This document shows, one piece after another, positions 10,151-20,330 of a stretch of DNA of 23,251 nucleotides. Source of the DNA: Fomitopsis serialis (Eukaryota > Basidiomycota > Agaricomycetes > Polyporales > Fomitopsidaceae); NCBI RefSeq assembly GCF_022376445.1, contig NW_025955505.1, positions 1-23,251 on the forward strand, given 5' to 3'. The notes beneath the pieces were generated by a model. The model made no database searches. It saw only the letters and a list, made by a program, of their open reading frames with translations, and was not told where the DNA came from. Numbering within the stretch: position 1 is the first letter of the stretch; the number at the start of each line of letters is the position of its first letter. Both the position numbers and the translations under genes were made by a program.

Positions 10151-10270
10151 GGCAGCGGTGGCTGAGCCACCCGGATTCGGAATGGACCGATCACGCTGCG
10201 AGTGCGTAGTACATATGCAGCAGTGCAGATCTAAGTTCGAGAATGCATGAGAACACAGGTCGTCAACGGA
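10151..10270 (-). promoter_or_regulatory. Conserved upstream block with palindrome, F-box C
   Basis: GTGGCTGAGCCAC at 10158-10170, followed by CCGGATTCGGAATGGACC, GATCACGCTGCGAGTG, TAAGTTCGAGAATGCATG and AGAACACAGGTCGTC. It aligns through its length with the blocks at 7531 and 14800. Position is 240 bases upstream of the copy C start codon. Confidence 0.5.
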
Positions 10271-10604
10271 GAATATCTCGCGATCCAAATGTAGGTTCGA
10301 GTAACATCTCGTGGATGACCTGTGTAGACAAACCGTTCCCAGGGAGCCCTGGCACGAAAGAACGACCAGCGCGGAGCCCACGCTTCCATACGACACCTCG
10401 AGCGATAGCATAGCGTTGAATAACTAAACCAGGAGCGAGGACAACTTCTCTTTTACACGACCGCCGCCGACCGCACGGTGCCCAGCCCGTCGTATCGCAT
10501 TATTGAATCTGACACCGACGTAACATATAACTCTTACGGGCCAGACCCAGATCCGCTCGTCCATGTCCCTCTGCAGTCAGACAGCCGACGCGCCGACGCA
10601 CCGC
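10271..10604. other. SEC61 3' flank
   Basis: Non-coding on both strands as far as I can tell. The part from about 10434 to 10533 is the segment duplicated in the Sec61 fragment at 7987-8088 and probably includes the SEC61 3' untranslated region (minus strand). Confidence 0.4.
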
Positions 10605-12415
10605 TCACAGCAGATCGCCCAGCGCTGCCATCTCCGGACCGCCGGCCTCCTGCGCAGCGAACAAACACCGTCAGAGATACACAAAGAGAGGGAGACGAGA
10701 GAAGCACGCACCCGCATGCCGATCTCCCAGTAGCTGTAGATGATCGTGACGGCCATGAGGATACCCGTGCCGCTGCCGATGGCGCCCATGAGATCCGCCG
10801 CGACGGAGAGGAGGCCGAGGATCGCGCCGCCCAGCGCCGCCGCGGTGGGCACGACGCGCTTGAGCTCCTTGTACATCGAGCCCTCGCGGTGGCCCGCCAT
10901 CACCTGCGCAGCCGTCAGTCAGAAGGCTGGGCGAACGGAACGAGAACAGGAGGAACGCACCATCTGCTGATCCTTAAGCTGCTTCGCGATGTCGCGCGGG
11001 CCGCTGCCGGAGACCTCGATCCACGTCTTGGAGAAGATCGCGCAGGCGGTGACGATGAAGCCGATGTAGACCGCCGTGTGGATCGGGTCGAGGAAGGCCG
11101 CCTTGAGCGTGTGCGGCGGGGACATGTAGTACGCGATGCCCGACACGGCCGCGAGCTGGTGCGAGTCCTCCGTCGGCTGCGGATGCTTGTGCATCAGGGC
11201 GCGGTCAAAATGCAGACAGCGGACACACACACCTCCCAGATACCGAGCAGCTTGACGAGGAAGTTGTCCGGGAAGCGGCTGGCGAGCATCTGCGAGACGA
11301 TGAAAACGTTCGACGTGAGCGCGCTCTCCAGCATGATCGGCATGTTGCTCGTGTAGAACAGCTTGACGGGGTACGAGCCGCGCTGGCCGCGGAAACGGTT
11401 GCTCTTCACGGGAATCTCAATCCTGAAGCCCTGGAGGTAGATGACGACCACGAAGACGACCACGGTCGCAATCAGGTTCATGATGTTCGGCAGACGCTCG
11501 CGCCAAAACGCCTCGCGCAGCGCACGGCCTTTGTCGTTCCAGGTGAAGAGGAGGTGGAAGAGCGAGACGACCGCGCCCTCGAACTCGGGGCCGCGCCCGG
11601 TGTTGATCGTCGTGGGCGAGAAGGCCTTCCAGACGATGGACTCGCAAATGTTGGTGGCGATGAACAGGGAGATGCCCGACCCGAGCCCGTAGCCCTTCTG
11701 GAGGAGCTCGTCGAGGAGGATGACGATGAGCGAGGCGGAGATGAGCTGAATGATGAGGAGGAGGCAGATGCCGGCGCCGAGGTCGTGGGGTTGGCCGTAG
11801 AGACCGGTGAGCACGTAGACGGTTGCTTGACCGAGGGAAATAATCAGGGCGAACACTGTGCAAAGCCCGTGAGCAGGTGGAAGCGCAAGACAGGATATTC
11901 GTGCATCTCCTCACAACTTCCCGCCCTCCCAAACAGTCGAAAGGAAGCTAAGACTCACACTTTTGAGCGCCGCTGAACAGCGCGCGATCGTCCTTGAGAG
12001 AAAAGTCGACGTCGATGAGGTTTGCGCCTGCGAGGAGCTGCATGATCATTCCGGAGGTAACGATGGGGGTGATACCGAGCTCCATGAGGGTGCCGCGGTT
12101 GGAGGCGAGGATGACACGCATCCAGTAGAGGGGGTCAGCGGAGTCGGACGACATGATGCCGTAGAGCGGGACCTGGGAGCAGACCAAGAAGATGAGGAGC
12201 GTGACGGCCGTCCATAGTACTTTTTGGTTGAAGGGGACCTGCGGGTGGTCGCATCGTCAGTTCTCCAGGCTGAGGATGCGGGCGCACCTTGCGGTCGGGC
12301 GACGAGACCTCTGGAAGAATAGGGAGGAATGGCCGGACGAGGTTGAGGAACCGAACTATCGGCGGGTCAGCATTCGAGGAAGGTGAGTATTTCTGGGAGA
12401 CTTACAACCGCTCAT
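10605..12415 (-). CDS. SEC61: Sec61 alpha subunit, ER protein translocation channel
   Basis: Seven exons on the minus strand: 12415-12406, 12355-12288, 12238-11959, 11855-11233, 11176-10961, 10903-10712, 10649-10605, with GT-AG introns of 49-103 bases; 477 residues, the normal Sec61 alpha length. The start [20 protein letters not shown] is split after ten bases. Recognisable family features in order: KVPFNQK; the plug region [58 protein letters not shown]; the cytosolic loop [40 protein letters not shown]; and [20 protein letters not shown] near the C terminus. About ten membrane segments are expected. It forms, with Sec61 beta and gamma, the channel through which secretory and membrane proteins enter the ER. 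Exon 5 could alternatively begin at 11185 (three more residues, HPQ), because two AG sites lie nine bases apart. No breaks are seen. Confidence 0.93.
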
Positions 12416-12763
12416 GGCTGGAAGAGTGAAGGGGAACCAACTCAAACGAGCGGCGGAGGTCAGAGAGTTGTATGCGTTGGCTCACAGGCGCCCACACGTA
12501 GCCACCGTCCACTGACCTGGCACACAAATATGCCATAACACCTTCCCAGAGAGGTAACCCCGAGGCTGCCCGAGGTACTACCTTCCTGGCCTCTCGTCAG
12601 ACAAGGATATCCTGAGGCACGAAGGTTGAAGGAATTGTCTACGTCTGCCTGGGGACACTAGTTCTTGCCACCCTACGTATGTACTTTACTCTGAACTGCC
12701 GTGCTCGCGGTACACGCACTAATCTTTCTATCTGTTTCATTAGCTGGAACGACTTGCAACTCC
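12416..12763. promoter_or_regulatory. Divergent intergenic region between SEC61 and F-box D
   Basis: About 350 bases separate the SEC61 start (minus) from copy D (plus), so it must carry the SEC61 promoter. The last 60 bases (CTGTTTCATTAGCTGGAAC.ACTTGCAACTCCAT) resemble the 5' flank of copy C, marking how far the inverted duplication extends. The palindrome found upstream of B, C and E is absent. No clear TATA box. Confidence 0.4.
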
Positions 12764-14330
12764 ATGGCTTATCCCATTCAACAGTACAAATGGAACGATC
12801 TCGTATGGTCTGCCATCCTCTCTTTCACCCAACTCGACGACGCGCGCAGTCTGTCCCTTACGTGTCGCGATATATATCCGCTCTCTCGACGCGCCGTCCT
12901 GTCTCGCGCGGAGCCATCCACATTTTCTCAAGTACAGACAATATGCTCGTACATGCTCGCCGACCCCCGCAATCGCGCCTGGTGGTTGCACGAGCTCTGC
13001 GTCTCCATCCCCGCGAAATACTGCTCGCGCGTCACAGAGGAGCCTGAGCCGTTGCCGGTGCACACCTCCCTCGCCAACCTACTCGAGGCGGCGCCGAACC
13101 TCCGTATTCTGTCTCTCTGCGACATGGACAGGTCCCTCCAAGTCGAGCCACGCTTCGGCCGCGCTCTCATCTCCTGAGGCATCTCCACACCCTCAAGCTA
13201 GGCGGCATGTCTCGTCCCACAATGGAGCTCGCCAGAAAGATGGCAAGTCGTCCCTCGGACGTGACCCTCGAGTTCGTGAGGCCGTTCTTCTACTGGACAC
13301 CGGACTGCCGGGACATCGCCTCGCTGAGCAATCTGCCTCTGCTCGACAACGCACACACCGTGCACATTGATTGCCTCGGGCCCCTCGACGGCCGTCTGTA
13401 CCGCTCTCGCATGGATCTTGGCAGCCATCCGAGCGTGCGCAAAGTCCGCCTCGGCAGCGGGGGCAGCGTCCTCCCCTTGCACGCCTCTTCCCAGCATGCA
13501 GTCGCTGTATTTGACGGACATCAACGTCCCGTTCTGGGAACAATGGGCGTGGCCGCAGAACGTGCCTCTGGTCGAGGTCAACGCGACAGTGGCAGCGCTC
13601 AAAGGCTTCACGAACGCGACCGTCCGCTCGCTGCACATCCAGGATCGGCTGGACGTTAACACGGGGACACGGCGAGATGGATTCGGCCCCTGCGTGCGAT
13701 GAGACCCGTCTGCCTGTCCGTCGGCTCTGGTGTGCGTCGCCCTCGAGAGCCCGCCTCGCTGAAACACTGGGCATCGTTCTTGACAGCGAACCTGGGCCCC
13801 GAAGGGAGGCTGCGATGCCTCGAGCTCGAGGCACTGTCTTTCCGGCGTGCAGAGAGGCCTCTGCCGTTCGTGGTGCGTCTACTTATTCTACTTCACTCTC
13901 GCCTCGCTCTCCCACGCTGACCGTGATCCTAGAAGTGGCTCCTTCCTTTCCTCGTGCCGTCCGCTCTCGTCTGCGTCAAACTGCACTTCAACTTCAACCG
14001 CGCACCCCGCTCCGGCGCCCCTGAGCTACCGCACCGTGCCCAGCAGGAGGTGGACGCGGCTCGCCGCATGCTCGTAGACTCCGTCCCCTCGCTCCAGTAC
14101 ATCTGCATCGTCGCCGGGTACAGACACCCCGACGCGCCCTCCGAGTCTGGTCTCCTTATTCGTGTCCTCGGGAGTGCACCTGGTGGCGGATATCCACGTC
14201 CACAGACACGGGCGAGCGACGCGCGGAGCGGATCTCGGACGAGGCTGGGGCGCTGGTCGATCGCTACATGCGCTCGGCCGAGTTTGAGGAGACGTTGACC
14301 CTCGATCGGTTCGTCTTGGCTGAGTCCTAG
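12764..14330 (+). pseudogene. F-box-like family copy D, multiple frameshifts
   Basis: Inverted relative of copy C and very similar to it along the whole length. Exon 1 12764-13872, intron 13873-13932 (60 bases, donor GTGCGTCT, acceptor GATCCTAG), exon 2 13933-14330. The F-box-like segment is in frame (LVWSAILSFTQLDDARSLSL, YPLSRRAVLSRAEPSTFSQ). By comparison with C, single-base losses occur near 13179 (TCTCCTGAGG, immediate stop), 13690 (one C fewer in GGCCCCTG) and 14172 (one G fewer in TCGGGAG), and a two-base loss near 13487. The C-terminal signature and final Ala-Glu-Ser stop are retained (TAG 14328-14330). This many independent lesions fits a pseudogene, though two of them are homopolymer length changes. 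Confidence 0.8.
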
Positions 14331-14799
14331 ATGGTATGTGTTTAGCCATCTCGTGACGCACCCTACTCGCTGAGCGACATGAAGACAGCGCCAACGCAGT
14401 GTTACTTGGCGCGAGCGAGGCTTGGAAACCTGTCGAGCCGCGCAATCGCGTGGGAGGTACACGGCGCGGAGAACTGGCATCGTGAGGCTTGGAGGCGTAT
14501 ATCAGTTGAACTAGGTGATTGAGATGCAATGCGACTCACTTGTGCGCTGTCGGAAGGTAGCAAGACAGTGCGTTGGTGGGTGTCTCGAGAGTTGAGAGAC
14601 AGACGACGCGCATCGTTAATTCATGGTACTTAACCGTGCGTAGTGTACTTCAATCCAGTTCATGTCTGGAGCAGTCATCGCCGACACACTTGCCCGGATA
14701 CTGAACACTACTGATGCGAGTCGTGTTGAAAAGTCCAAGCCCCCAGTCGAGCGACGACTCGGAGCAGCCGACCCATGATCCTGTTGAAATCGCGAGACG
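14331..14799. other. Spacer between F-box copies D and E
   Basis: No gene is seen. A piece near 14605-14625 (GAGACAGACGACGCGC) matches the reverse complement at about 8257-8275, the 3' flank of copy C, showing that the inverted duplication runs past the stop codon and was later interrupted by about 200 unrelated bases in this copy. Confidence 0.4.
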
Positions 14800-14916
14800 T
14801 CTACATTGACGACTTGTGCTCACATGCATCATGATGTCTCGAAATTGAATGCGCAAGTCACGATCTCACTCGTGATCGACGGTCGTTGCGAATCCCGGTG
14901 GCTCAGCCACTGCTGC
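14800..14916 (+). promoter_or_regulatory. Conserved upstream block with palindrome, F-box E
   Basis: GTGGCTCAGCCAC at 14898-14910, the same palindrome as at B and C seen from the other strand. On the reverse strand it is followed by CGGGATTCGCAACGACCG, CGATCACGAGTG, AATTTCGAGAC and GTGAGCACAAGTCGTC, the same motif order as the blocks at 7531 and 10151. It lies 160 bases upstream of the ATG of copy E. From 14940 to the ATG the flank also aligns with the 5' flank of copy B (CCACGACGACCAC, CACGTCAGTCGTA, CTGTACTAATCGC). Confidence 0.5.
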
Positions 14917-15070
14917 CATAGTAGTGCACGACTATCACGCGACTGGTACGTTACACAAGGTACTACACATCCACGACGACCACGGGATTGTCGCTGTGCA
15001 CGTCAGTCGTAGCTGCGTTCTGCTGCCTCGCGTCTGTACTAATCGCTCGCAGCTTATTATTGATAACAGA

Positions 15071-16621
15071 ATGCAATCTCAGGCATCGCGGTTGAACGAA
15101 GACGTATGGTCCATCATCCTATCGCTCGTCCAGCTGGACGACGCTCGCAGTCTTTCCCTCACGTCTCGACTATCCATCCCATCGCCAGGTGTATCGTCCT
15201 GTCGCATGTTGAGACGTCTCGATCAGGCCATCTCGCGAAAATCTGCGCATTTATGTCAGGCGATCCTCGTTCTCGTGCCTCCTGGCTTCGTGAACTCCAC
15301 ATACACTATGAAGCCCTAGCAAGGGCCTTAGCGCTGCCCAAGCTATTGTTCGAACAGTTGGCAGGTCTCCTTGCTGAGACACGCAACCTCCGCGTGCTAG
15401 TTCTCCCCCTCGTGGACCGTTTGCTCGAAGTGGAACCACGCATCGGCGACGCTCTCGTATCGCTAGAAGGCCTGCAAATTGTCACACTCACACACGTGGA
15501 ATCTCGTACGCTCGACGTAGCCTCGCGGATGCAGAGCCGACCAAGGACAGTAACGCTCGCGTTCGGTTTCGACACCTCGGTCGTCAAGAACCTCGTTGCA
15601 CTGAGCCATCTCGCCTTGTTCCGCAGTGCGCACACACTGCATCTAAAGGGTTATAAACCCCAGATGTCCGAAATACTAGGCCAGGATCCGTTCATCCAGC
15701 TTGTGCTCGGACAGCTCGGACAGCTTCCTACCGTACGCGAGGTCCACCTATCCGATTGTGAGGCATGTCCGTTGTTCTACGTATTTCCCAACTTGCAGAG
15801 ACTGGAAATGCTTGGCATATGTCAACCCTCGAATTCTCTCTCCGTAATTGGATGTGGCCGGCATCTGTCCCTCTGGCGGATGTAGCCATTTCGTTCGAGG
15901 ATCTGATCATTTCACAAGAGCGCCAATTCGTCGACTCCTCCTGCATCGCACCCACGATTCCTCCAATCCGATCGTTGGTCGACTCGCCGACGCCTTGCAG
16001 TTTGCAAGACCCGTTTGTCTATCATTCGACTTCTCCTACAAGGACCACCCGCACAGCCCCAGCAACCTGAGGTGGATCGATTTCTTCCGAATGATCCTTC
16101 GCCCCAGTGTGGGGCGCCTACGGTGCCTCGAACTTACGTTCGATTGCAGACAGCCTGAGGATGACCAATCCTTATGGATGGTGCGTCTGAATGCAGGGAA
16201 TGATCTCGCACGCTCACACTGACTGTCTCCCCTGATAGGACTGGCTCCTCCCAGCCGTCACCCAGTCCAGCCTCCTATGTATGCGACTCAACTTCAAAGT
16301 CGGCAAGACACCAGAGCCATCCAGCTGGCAGCGGAGTATGCAAAATACCGCTCGACGAGTTGCTGAAAATGTGCCTTTGGCCCAGTTCATATGCACTGGC
16401 ATCAAGCCCGGGTGGCCCCGGGCCAACGTGCGCGAGACATGCACTTGGTGGCGCGTACGTGGGGAAAATGCGAGCCAGCGATGCGTGGAGAGCATGTCAA
16501 ACGAGGCGGTGCAGGTGAGCGCTACATGCGCTCTGCGGCCTTGAGCAGAGTTATCGTGGACGGGTTCGTTTCACGGTGCGTAGGGTACACGATCCGGATC
16601 CGCGCGTTCGCAGTCTTCTAG
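15071..16621 (+). pseudogene. F-box-like family copy E, multiple frameshifts
   Basis: Starts MQSQASRLNEDVWSIILSLV like copy B. One base is missing after LTSR near 15170 (CGACTATCC where B has CGACATATCC). The next frame is open for about 230 codons (HPIARCIVLSHVETS, VEPRIGDALVSLEGL, LPTVREVHL). A shift occurs near 15817, another near 15915, then a correct intron at 16181-16238 (donor GTGCGTCT, acceptor CCTGATAG) and exon 2 starting DWLLPAVTQSSLLCMRLNF. A final lost G near 16508 precedes RYMRSAALSRVIVDGFV; the stop is 16619-16621. Gene order of motifs and the intron are as in B, so it is a decayed sister of B, with which it also shares its upstream region. No functional product is expected. 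Confidence 0.8.
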
Positions 16622-16872
16622 TGTATTTCCATAGAATGGCTCTGTTTACGTGCGTGTACCACCGAGATATCGACAACGCACATATATCACGACTCACAAC
16701 GACCGGTGAACATCACATCAATCCCGCCAGCGTAGCAAAGTCATAGCTGCGCAGATACACATGCTGCTCCGAAACAACCAAGCATCCAATTATAGTGGGC
16801 ACACACGCTCACCGCGAATATATGCTACTTGAGAGATCACCGCTACTCGCATCGCGCCACGCTGCTTGACCA
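16622..16872. other. Spacer
   Basis: No gene or repeat assigned; moderately AT-rich. Confidence 0.3.
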
Positions 16873-17574
16873 TCACGAAACTTCGTCCCGACGGACTACC
16901 GCTCTCTGAGCTTCTACGATCCGCCGTCCTCCATGTCTCCGACGTGCTGTGTACACCTCATAGTCGATTCGCACGTAGTGCGGGTGGCTAGGGAGGAAAC
17001 GTCGATCGGTCAGCACACGCGCAAGGAAAGAAGATACCGACGTACATTCTCCGGACGCAGGTCGCAATGCGTCCAGAACTGCCTCCAGAACTCGCCGACG
17101 TCCGCTCTTCACCAGCTCGTCCTTCACTCGCCTCGTCATATCTCCGTCCTCGTGCTTCATATCGCTGTAAAACAAAGCAGCCGTGGTCACGACATTGCAG
17201 GCCAGACGCAGACACAGATACTCACAAATGGCGAGGAACCCACCATGCTGAACCACCGACGTCGATCGGGCACTGGAAGTCGTTGCCTCCCGCCGGAGCG
17301 GGAGACTCACCTTCGGCGCGGCAGCTTGATCCCTGCTCGCCGCCTCCTTCTGAACTCCCTTTCTTCTCCCGCTCCCGCTCCCGCTTGCGCCTCCGTCTCT
17401 CTGCCTCATGCGGTCCTTCTGGAGCTCCTCGTCAGTGACGCAGCGCCCTGCGGCGTCAAGCGTGAGCTTGGCGGCCACTCCCACGCTCGAGGCGGTAACA
17501 GAGAGTTTCCGGCGGAGGCGGTAGGATAGGCAGCGGCGGCGTGGATGCGACGGCTCCGGTGGGCTGGCGCTCAT
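16873..17574 (-). CDS. Hypothetical protein with unresolved splicing
   Basis: The first exon is convincing: 17574-17311, 88 codons beginning MSASPPEPSHPRRR, containing VAAKLTLDAAGRCVTDEELQ and a Lys/Arg/Glu-rich tail to DQAAAPK, and ending at a standard donor GTGAGTCT. Downstream an acceptor TTTACAG (17165) and a 60-base GT-AG intron (17047-16988, donor GTATCTTC, acceptor CCCTAG) are present. Between them two frames look protein-like (TRRVKDELVKSG and VGEFWRQFWTHCDLRPENV) but they are out of phase with each other, so either another splice or an indel is needed. The last exon 16987-16873 would continue from the second frame. I do not recognise the family. It lies head-to-tail downstream of gene X copy 2 on the same strand. 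Confidence 0.4.
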   Translation of the reverse strand: MSASPPEPSHPRRRCLSYRLRRKLSVTASSVGVAAKLTLDAAGRCVTDEELQKDRMRQRDGGASGSGSGRRKGVQKEAASRDQAAAPKVSLPLRREATTSSARSTSVVQHGGFLAICEYLCLRLACNVVTTAALFYSDMKHEDGDMTRRVKDELVKSGRRRVLEAVLDALRPASGECTSVSSFLARVLTDRRFLPSHPHYVRIDYEVYTARRRHGGRRIVEAQRAVVRRDEVS

Positions 17575-17816
17575 GCGACCGTGCGTCGCACTGAAGCCCG
17601 ACACTGTATGCGCAATAGCTCTGTCCCAAGCCCGGGCTACGAACTTGCGCGTCACCGAGATATCGCCTCCCGGGGGTACACCCTGCCGGCGAATAGCTAT
17701 GCGACACGCACTTGAAGAACCGATCACTGTCTTCGGTGGCTGCGCTGGAAGGGGCGCGGAGGCAGAACGGGTTCACTGGCTGTGATGCCGCTGCCGTGGA
17801 CTGTACGACGCACTAG

Positions 17817-19609
17817 CTAGAGTACATGCCAAGCCTGCTTCGCTGGAGGGCCTGCGACGGAGAGGAGCGGTGGAGCAGCCGGCTCTGGTGGATGCGCACC
17901 GCAAGTCACCCATTCGGTATCGTATCGCGGCGGAAGCGGCGGCGGTTCGCTCTTGGTTGTGGGGCCGACCACGTCTATCTTAGCGGGACCAGTATGGTAA
18001 GTTTCAAAGAACCGAGTGAGCGGAGGTAACTGGTTTAAGGACGACCCGTACTGGCGCGAACACCTGAAGGAGGTGATGGCAGCCGTCAGAGTCCCAAGGA
18101 CGGGCTTGTGAATAGTTTGCGCTGAGTCCAGGGCTTCACCTTCTTGCGGCTGCAGAGGCTGAGCGCAGAGGCGTTTCTGATGACGCGGAGAGGCCGTCTG
18201 TAACGAAGTCAACGCCCGAGGTCCTTTAGGACCGGGCGGCCCAAACAAGTCGAGCGAGGGGAGGTAGACCGGGATGTCTTCCTGATCGCACGGAAGAAAG
18301 AGCCTCGGATGCCCTGTGTAGATGCACCCGCCGCCTGCGACGCGGGCAGCGCATAGCCCCATTTGCCTCTGTCCGGTGCCGTCGGCGAGGAGCTTACGGT
18401 TGCGTATCTGTTCGTTCTTGAGACGCGGTCCCGCTGGGACAGATGCTGGTTCCGCGCTTGTCGACCTCGACGCTTTGCAAGCGAGAGTGGCGGAGTTACT
18501 CGGTGGTGGATTACAACTTGCACTATCCACGGAGAGGGCGGTCTCGTGGTCAAGTCCATGGACTCATCTTCCTCTAGATCCATGTCGACGTCGTCGTCCA
18601 CGGCGAAGACACCATGACGGCGCGGAGAAGGATGGGAAGAAGGGACATGCGTGCTCATTGCACTCGAGAGCTGCGTGCTACTAGTCTTGGACATCGTGAG
18701 CATAACTCTGACGGAAAGGGCCTAAAGACTTCGCCGTCCTCGCGCAGACAGTCAGGCTCACCTCGTTCTCGACCTCTTCCGCCTGTATCCCGATCTCGCA
18801 CATCACCCTCACCACCCTAATTCCGCACATGGCACAACAGAGCACGGGGTGCGCGCAGCTGACCACTGGTACGCTGACAGCAGCCCGCCTTCTGGGTACG
18901 GTATATCCCCGGCCGTGCTTGCGCGAGAAAGTGAAGCCAAACTGGCCTGCGTGTGTCGGAGGAGTCGCGGGTGGTGGTGAGGAAGACGGAGACGACTCGG
19001 GATCCATGTCGGCATCGCCGCCATGCTCGGGTTCAGAGTCGAGGTCGCTCTCTGCGTCTGAGTCCTCCCAGCGCGCGGGGAGCAGGCGGCTCGTAGCCGT
19101 CCGCATGAAAGGGAACGGTGTGAAGCTATCATACGCGTCCATTCGTTAGCACAGCACCACCAGCGCGTCCAAGAAAATAGCGACGCACCTCGAAGTCCCT
19201 ACGTCTCCCACTGCCACGTCAGTCGCCCATCCGAGGCCGGCCTTTGTGTCTCCAGGGCTCGCGTGCACGATGTCCGGATGCGGGAGGTCGTGCGCATCGG
19301 TGTCACTTTCGAGGGCAGCGTCGAAGGGGTACGAAGGGACGAACCGCTTCTCGTACCGCTGGCCGAGGGCGGACTGGAGCTGCCGAAGCCGTTTGCAGGG
19401 GAAGACGTTCGTGTCGCGCTCGTCGTCGCGGGCCAGTTCGAGCACTCGCTTCATGTCTGCTTTTGTTTCCTGGCTCACTGAGACATAGGGAGTCAGTAGA
19501 AACGTTTTTACGCGCGAGGGCGCGGTATGCGATGAACGATGGTGGTGGTGGTGGACAAAGCTGCGCGTCTCCGCTGTGAACGCGTCCGGGTCACGCCACA
19601 GACGCGTCT
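17817..19609 (-). CDS. Gene X, copy 2: uncharacterised spliced gene
   Basis: Proposed exons: 19609-19574, 19477-19189, 19125-18762, 18685-18524, 18416-17817 (stop at 17817). The second exon carries MKRVLELARDD, CKRLRQLQSALGQRYEKRF and AGLGWATDVAVGDVG. The third has FMRTATSRLLPARWEDSDAE, an acidic Ser/Pro-rich stretch and GQFGFTFSRKHGRGYTV. The fourth is acidic (DDDVDMDLEEDESMDL). The fifth contains NEQIRNRKLLADGTGQRQMG, GGGCIYTGHPRLFLPCDQED and LPPLTRFFETYHTGPAKIDV. Codon use in the fifth exon is strongly G/C-ending in the chosen frame. Intron edges before exon 5 are the least certain. The first small exon ends TTCACAG followed by CGGAGA, whereas copy 1 has GTGAGA, so that donor appears lost here and the 5' end is unresolved. 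No known domain is recognised; acidic and Ser/Pro-rich parts suggest disorder. Confidence 0.55.
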
Positions 19610-19686
19610 CTGTCAACCTTTTGCCGGCTATGTATCTACGCCAATATTGTAGGACTGTCGTACACAATTACGCTGCCTCGAGACTA

Positions 19687-19920
19687 CTACGTGGCAATAC
19701 AATCCATGTTCCTCCGCGTCTCAAAGGTGCAAGGTCGACACGCATCTGCTAATTCTCGGACGCCCAACCCCTTGATCGTCTTGTTGGTCCATAACACTTG
19801 CAGAATATCTAACATACTCGTATTTTGTACTCGAGCACCCAGACAAGCTGCTTCTATAAGGTCGCCAGCACCGACTACTGCAGTCATCCAGTCGGCGAAG
19901 CGAAGTCGATTGAACCACAT
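19687..19920 (-). other. Possible coding exon upstream of gene X copy 2
   Basis: A 77-codon frame beginning MWFNRLRFADWMTAVVGAGD and ending NMDCIAT reads smoothly. The corresponding stretch in unit 1 (about 5220-5535) starts similarly (VWFNRVRFSD) but has stops and indels. It might be a 5' exon of gene X or a chance frame; I could not connect it to the next exon in phase. Confidence 0.2.
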
Positions 19921-20102
19921 TCTAAGTGACTACGTACGGTCTAAGTACCACCATTGCGTCTCACACGGCGAGAACGCGGCGGCGCATGTTGTTCTGTCTC
20001 TCGTAACCATCCGTTCAGTAGCTCGGTGGCTCGGTACACCGTCGTCTCACGCGCCGAGCACCTGTCGCGCCTGGAGAGTAGCATGACAATGAAAACATTA
20101 AG

Positions 20103-20330
20103 TCAATGACACGCCTGCACGGCACGCTCAGATGGGACGTAACAGCTCACATACTTGAGATCGTGGTCGCGCCGCCCGTCCCTCCCGCCCTCTTCCTCCG
20201 TCTTCCGCCCAATCACCTCTCCAAACCCACGCACCTTCTGCACGCCCTCCTTCGCAGCCTCCTTCGATGCTCCGCCACGCTCTCCAACTGCCCGCCCGCC
20301 TCCGCCGCCGCCTTCTCTCCAATGCCGCAC
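20103..20330 (-). pseudogene. Ala/Glu/Lys-rich helical ORF remnant behind F-box F
   Basis: Counterpart of 5683-5871. Contains KEAAKEGVQKVRGFGEVIG and RKTEEEGG; an EKAAAEAGGQLESVAE-like segment appears in another frame next to the F-box stop, so at least one indel separates the halves. Here a 50-base GT-AG excision from the GTACGTAG at the F-box stop to GGCGGGCAG would join the F-box frame to the helical frame, which makes a longer alternative protein conceivable. Confidence 0.35.

Noticed and set aside
10478..11356. 292-codon plus-strand open frame
   Set aside because: It is antisense to SEC61 exons and introns; the minus strand reading has unambiguous Sec61 motifs.
13193..13834. Long minus-strand frames opposite F-box copy D (213 and 189 codons)
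   Set aside because: They are antisense shadows of the degenerate family copy and contain no family motif.
7531..14916. Palindromic blocks as terminal inverted repeats of a transposon
   Set aside because: No transposase, no target-site duplications and no paired inverted ends at transposon-like distance were seen; the consistent position relative to F-box starts fits flank duplication or regulation better.
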